Source: Synergistota bacterium
Lineage (GTDB): Bacteria > Synergistota > GBS-1
Reading direction: 5' to 3'
DNA length: 64,000 bases
Assembly (NCBI GenBank): GCA_025060595.1
Contig: JANXBX010000008.1
Location: forward strand, 16,629 to 80,628
This document shows positions 60,651 through 64,000 of the stretch, in pieces. The notes below the pieces were generated by a model. The model was not told the origin of the DNA. It worked only from the letters and a program-made list of their open reading frames with translations, and ran no database searches. The position numbers and the translations under genes were made by a program. Numbering within the stretch: the first letter of the stretch is position 1; every line of letters starts with the position of its first letter.

Positions 60651-61124
60651 TTATTTGGCTTTTTTCAAGAAGTTTATTATTTCTTCAACATCTGGGAGTT
60701 CCCTTATGGGATATATCTTAAAAAATATTATCTTCCCCTCTTCATCAACAATTATGTTTGCTCTTTCAGAAAAGCCGTCGTTTTCTCTAAATATGTTAAA
60801 CTTTTTGGCGGTTTCTCCATGAGGCCAGAAATCTGATAGAATTTTTAGCTTCTTTAAGCCTAAGCTTTCAGCCCATGCTTTCTTCGAAGGTATTGGATCT
60901 ACACTTAATCCCACAGGAATGGTGTTCAGTTCTAAGAAATTTTCATAGTTTTTCTCCAGAGACTCCATTTGTTGAGAACAAATTGAGGTCCATGCAAGTG
61001 GATGGAAAGAAAGAAGGATTTTCTTTCCTTTGCAGCTGGATAAGGTAAAATCTTCTCTGTTTTGATCCTTTAAGGTAAACTCTGGTGCTAAGCTTCCTAT
61101 TTCTAAGCCTTTTTGTTTACTCAT
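60651..61124 (-). CDS. peroxiredoxin (AhpE/Prx type)
   Basis: 157-residue thioredoxin-fold peroxidase. The peroxidatic cysteine is in PLAWTSICSQQM, matching PxxxTxxC with Thr and Cys in place. The N-terminal EIGSLAPEFTLKDQN and middle PVGLSVDPIPSKKAWAESLGL fit the family. A second conserved (resolving) cysteine near the C-terminus is not seen; it would have to act as a 1-Cys type or use another cysteine. It would remove peroxides, fitting an anaerobe exposed to traces of oxygen. GGAGGTGATAAA ribosome site. Confidence 0.87.
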   Translation of the reverse strand: MSKQKGLEIGSLAPEFTLKDQNREDFTLSSCKGKKILLSFHPLAWTSICSQQMESLEKNYENFLELNTIPVGLSVDPIPSKKAWAESLGLKKLKILSDFWPHGETAKKFNIFRENDGFSERANIIVDEEGKIIFFKIYPIRELPDVEEIINFLKKAK

Positions 61125-61149
61125 TTTATCACCTCCGTTTTTAATGTTT

Positions 61150-61914
61150 TTATCTTATATTCTCTCTCCATGGGAAGCTAGGAGAAATCGCACCGTAAAG
61201 TGCATAACTTTTACCACTCATCCATGCCCAATTTTGGTTTCCATAGTCGAAGTGCCACCATTCATCAATATAGTTAGTGAAACCTACGCTTGTTAGTATA
61301 TGGTACAGTAACCTCCTGTTTTGTAAAGCTTCTATTTCTTTCTCACCAAGCTTTTCACCTTTAAGTATTAATTCCTCGAAGTATGTAGTTCTAGATATTT
61401 CGGTGGAATCATCGTATTCTGTTCCCATGTAAAGTAACCTTCCGTATTCATCTGCTATTGTTAAGTCTATGGCTCCTCCGGTATTGTGAGGTGAGGGTTT
61501 TTTAGGGTCTGTTGATGGTAAAGCTACGAATTTTAGTGTCAGGTTCGTTAACTCTTCTTCGTTTAGGTTTGGATATTGAGTTTTAAACTTTTCTCTTAAG
61601 ATGTTAAACAGCGACTGTTGAACTTTTATAGGTCTCCAGGCGTCTAGAATAACGAGCTTGTGCCCATCTGGTAGCAAAAGGGATGCTTCTATTAGTTTTC
61701 TGTAAACTCCCTCACGGGCGTAACATTCTGGTAAGGCTCCTTCGATCCCTTGGATGAAGTATTGGGGTCTAACTAATATTTTTTCGGGAAATAAACTTAG
61801 GGGAACCAGCTTTTCGCCGTTTTCTCTTATCTCTTTGCTTTTAACGCTCTTCCATTCCCATTCTACCTTTGGAATGGGGATGGGGATGCTTTTAAGGATA
61901 CTAGTACTCATCAT
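61150..61914 (-). CDS. VanX-like D-alanyl-D-alanine dipeptidase (M15D)
   Basis: 254-residue zinc dipeptidase. The metal-binding SPHNTGGAIDLTI (SxHxxGxAxD) and the catalytic EWWHFDYG (ExxH) are intact, and LDAWRPIKVQQ with the arginine is the family's other conserved block. No signal peptide is seen, so it acts in the cytosol on D-Ala-D-Ala or related dipeptides. No VanA, VanH or VanRS gene lies nearby, so a housekeeping role in cell-wall peptide recycling is more likely than vancomycin resistance. First gene of a three-gene operon. Confidence 0.85.
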   Translation of the reverse strand: MMSTSILKSIPIPIPKVEWEWKSVKSKEIRENGEKLVPLSLFPEKILVRPQYFIQGIEGALPECYAREGVYRKLIEASLLLPDGHKLVILDAWRPIKVQQSLFNILREKFKTQYPNLNEEELTNLTLKFVALPSTDPKKPSPHNTGGAIDLTIADEYGRLLYMGTEYDDSTEISRTTYFEELILKGEKLGEKEIEALQNRRLLYHILTSVGFTNYIDEWWHFDYGNQNWAWMSGKSYALYGAISPSFPWRENIR

Positions 61915-62046
61915 TTTTATCTCCCTTCTTTCGATTTGAACTACTGTTATAATTATACTACTTCCAAAAGTTTATGTTAGCTTGACCTGTGTTATACTAA
62001 CGATTAAGCTTATAGTAAGGCCATTTAATAGAGAGGTGATCTATTC

Positions 62047-62868
62047 TTGAAGATAGTTAGCATCGGTAATATAAGGATAGGTGGAGGAGCTCCCTTCGTT
62101 TTAATAGCTGGACCTTGTGTTATAGAATCTGAGGAGCTTGTTTTTAGAACTGCTTCTTATGTTAAAGGGCTTTGTGATAAGCTTAACATCTCTTATATAT
62201 TTAAATCTTCATACGATAAAGCTAATAGAACCTCTATAAGCTCCTTTAGAGGTCCTGGAATCGAGCGTGGTCTTGAGATACTATCTCGCCTTAAGGATAA
62301 GTTGGGTATACCCGTTTTATCTGATGTTCATCTTCCCGAGGAGGCTTCAATGGCTGCCGAAGTCTTGGACGTTTTACAGATACCAGCCTTTCTTTGTAGA
62401 CAAACCGATCTTGTTTTGGCTGTTGCTAGAACTGGAAAGCCCGTTAACGTTAAAAAGGGGCAGTTTCTATCTCCCTATGATGTCAAATATATAGTTGAGA
62501 AAATAGAATCCGAGGGAAATTACCAAATTCTCTTAACTGAGAGGGGAACCACCTTCGGTTATAACAATCTTGTTGTAGATTTTAGGTCTCTTCCTATAAT
62601 GCGGGAAACGGGTTATCCTGTAGTCTTTGACGCTACTCATAGCGTTCAACTTCCGGGTGGATTGAAGGGAGCATCCGGTGGAGATAGGAGATTTGTTCCC
62701 TATCTTGCAAGAGCGGCTGTTTCAGTTGGAGTTGACGCTTTGTTTATGGAGGTTCATCCCGATCCTGATAGAGCCTTATCAGATGGGCCTAATATGATTC
62801 CCTTGGAGAGTCTAGAGGGATTGCTTAAACAACTTAAGGAGATAGATGCTTTGGTTAAGGGTATTTAA
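62047..62868 (+). CDS. kdsA: 3-deoxy-D-manno-octulosonate 8-phosphate synthase (KdsA)
   Basis: 273 residues. Condenses phosphoenolpyruvate with arabinose 5-phosphate in KDO synthesis for lipopolysaccharide. [46 protein letters not shown] and the C-terminal [19 protein letters not shown] are the family blocks; the N in KANRT separates it from DAHP synthase. The cysteine in AGPCVIE matches the metal-dependent class. TTG start after GAGAGGTG. Presence indicates an LPS-type outer membrane. Divergent from the VanX-like gene. Confidence 0.93.
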   Translation: MKIVSIGNIRIGGGAPFVLIAGPCVIESEELVFRTASYVKGLCDKLNISYIFKSSYDKANRTSISSFRGPGIERGLEILSRLKDKLGIPVLSDVHLPEEASMAAEVLDVLQIPAFLCRQTDLVLAVARTGKPVNVKKGQFLSPYDVKYIVEKIESEGNYQILLTERGTTFGYNNLVVDFRSLPIMRETGYPVVFDATHSVQLPGGLKGASGGDRRFVPYLARAAVSVGVDALFMEVHPDPDRALSDGPNMIPLESLEGLLKQLKEIDALVKGI

Positions 62869-62879
62869 TTTGTTATAAT
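62851..62879 (+). promoter_or_regulatory. promoter of the chemoreceptor gene
   Basis: TTGGTT (62851-62856, inside the end of kdsA), 17 bases, perfect TATAAT (62874-62879) with an extended TG one base earlier. The receptor gene begins 38 bases after the -10 box. Confidence 0.65.
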
Positions 62880-62917
62880 ATCCTAAGGATCTCTTTATTA
62901 AGGAAGGGGGGAGAGGA

Positions 62918-64000
62918 TTGAAGAGCTTAAGAGCTAAGCTTATTTTATGGGGTGTGGTGGTCTCGGTTTTGGGTGTGGGATTGAGCGCCTTCTTGTTATC
63001 GGAGATATCCCTTTATCGTATTGAGGAGGCTTACTATTCTGAGGCTCGTGCCATTGCTCATGGGCTTCTTGAGGTATTTAACGCTATTGGGACTACTAAC
63101 CTTGGCATAGCTAAGGTCTTTGCCTCAAGCGACATCGTTAATGAGGGACTTAAGCTTGGTGCTGAAGCAGGCAAGGGTATAGCAGCATTTAAGATAGAAC
63201 GTCTCATTAATCCCATATTTGAGAAGATGAAGAAAGAGGGCATAGATTTTGTTATAGTATTTAACGATCAAGGTGAGTGGGTTTATGAGGCTGGTTTGGG
63301 TTTAAAGGATCAGGTTGTTCCTGAGGCTCAGATAGCGTTAAGCGTTCTTAGTTCTAAGGGTGATCAGAAGACCATCTTTAAGGGGCTTAAGGGTATGGAG
63401 GTATTAGGGTGCTCTTATGTTGGTGCTGGTGGTGTTGTTATGGTTGGTACCGTTTTAAGTAACGAGCTTCTTGATAAGATGAAGGGTACGGAGCGCTTTG
63501 ATATGAGTCTGTTTGATATAGCTGGTGGTAGGATTGCGACTACCTTGCTAAGCAAGGGAGAGAGGGTGAAAACTCCTATTCCTGATGAGGCTAGGGAGAA
63601 GGTGTTAGTAGCTGGTGAGGAGTTTTTGAAGCTTATGGAAGTAGCAGGGGCTTTGAGGTTTGTGAACATAATACCTTTGAAGCATGCTTCTGGTATGGTT
63701 TTAGGTGCTTTAGGGTGTGCTATTCCGGCGGATGCTTATTTAGATGCGAGGAAGGCTTTGATGGAGAGGGCTTTAATAGTTGGTGGTGCTTTGATAGTTT
63801 TAGGTGTGGTTATATTTTTCTTTGTTTCGAGTGGTATATCGCGTAGGGTTAACAGGGTGAAGGAGGCGTTAACTTCTTTAGCTTCTGGGGATTTGAGTAT
63901 TAACTTACCTTCTCTTGGTAGTGATGAGGTAGGTGTTATGGCTTCTGCTTTGAGGGAGGCTTTAAGCTCTTTGAGGGGATTGGTTTTAGAAGTTAAGGGT
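62918..64000 (+). CDS. membrane methyl-accepting chemotaxis protein, 5' part (off right edge)
   Basis: 361 codons are visible and remain open at the window end. TTG at 62918 follows AGGAAGGGGGGAGAGGA. TM1 spans about residues 8-29 (ILWGVVVSVLGVGLSAFLL). A periplasmic sensor domain of about 250 residues follows (dCache-like, with FVIVFNDQGEWVYEAG). TM2 is near residues 288-306 (ALIVGGALIVLGVVIFFFV), and a HAMP domain follows (SRRVNRVKEALTSLASGDLSIN, SDEVGVMASAL). The methylation and CheA-contact regions would lie beyond the window. The ligand is unknown. Confidence 0.85.
   Translation, partial: MKSLRAKLILWGVVVSVLGVGLSAFLLSEISLYRIEEAYYSEARAIAHGLLEVFNAIGTTNLGIAKVFASSDIVNEGLKLGAEAGKGIAAFKIERLINPIFEKMKKEGIDFVIVFNDQGEWVYEAGLGLKDQVVPEAQIALSVLSSKGDQKTIFKGLKGMEVLGCSYVGAGGVVMVGTVLSNELLDKMKGTERFDMSLFDIAGGRIATTLLSKGERVKTPIPDEAREKVLVAGEEFLKLMEVAGALRFVNIIPLKHASGMVLGALGCAIPADAYLDARKALMERALIVGGALIVLGVVIFFFVSSGISRRVNRVKEALTSLASGDLSINLPSLGSDEVGVMASALREALSSLRGLVLEVKG

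Noticed and set aside
61150..61914. VanX-like gene as a vancomycin resistance determinant
   Set aside because: No ligase, dehydrogenase or two-component genes of a van cluster are near; the family is common as a housekeeping dipeptidase.
1..64000. CRISPR arrays, insertion sequences, prophage or integrase genes
   Set aside because: No regularly spaced repeats, transposase or integrase motifs were seen; the only repeats are hairpins and the paralogous OFA tract.

Overview
The window looks like a piece of chromosome from a thermophilic, anaerobic, diderm bacterium. A full-length reverse gyrase (43856-47353) points to growth at high temperature. A KDO-8-phosphate synthase (62047-62868) points to an LPS-bearing outer membrane. 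Glycyl-radical enzymes, a flavodiiron-type oxygen sensor, FeoAB and many carboxylate, peptide and amino-acid uptake systems point to an anaerobic fermenter of organic and amino acids. Base composition is AT-rich, AGA/AGG and ATA codons are common, and about a third of the genes start with TTG. I cannot name the phylum with confidence; an Atribacterota-, Synergistota- or Thermotogota-like lineage would fit.

Region 1 (1-13 kb) holds housekeeping genes (2-hydroxyacid dehydrogenase, rsmA, tRNA-Pro, nitroreductase), then an imino/amino-acid catabolic island. A five-gene flavin/iron-sulfur dehydrogenase complex of the dye-linked proline or hydroxyproline dehydrogenase type sits behind a strong promoter and a leader holding a 14-residue peptide ORF and a large hairpin. 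It is followed by a decayed sodium:amino-acid symporter and an intact 32-residue small membrane protein. Convergent to it is an operon for a FAH-family enzyme, a glycyl-radical activase and a glycyl-radical dehydratase whose active-site residues match trans-4-hydroxy-L-proline dehydratase.

Region 2 (13-26 kb) has a D,D-carboxypeptidase and threonine synthase, a soluble chemoreceptor paired with a diiron-type oxygen sensor, tandem OFA-family transporters followed by a DUF1015 protein and a diaminopentanoate-dehydrogenase-like enzyme, then FkbM, an FG-GAP protein and DUF3160.

Region 3 (26-44 kb) is catabolic. A TAXI-type TRAP transporter operon with a DHDPS-family aldolase, a flavoprotein and an SDR faces a kdgT-dtnK-pdxA2 operon predicted to degrade D-threonate or D-erythronate. 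A gamma-glutamyltransferase-like enzyme is divergent from a complete dipeptide/oligopeptide ABC transporter.

Region 4 (44-64 kb) holds reverse gyrase downstream of two orphan V-type ATPase subunit genes, a feoB-feoA-dtxR iron operon with an operator placed on its promoter, an intact sodium symporter, a tripartite tricarboxylate transporter operon ending in a metal-site-deficient M24 protein, a Gfo/Idh dehydrogenase and an orphan DctP, a small VanX-like/peroxiredoxin/aldo-keto reductase operon, kdsA, and the start of a membrane chemoreceptor cut by the right edge.

Three separate transporter operons (TAXI-TRAP, peptide ABC, Tct) carry a strong hairpin exactly between the binding-protein gene and the first membrane gene. 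This recurrent device probably makes the binding protein in excess.
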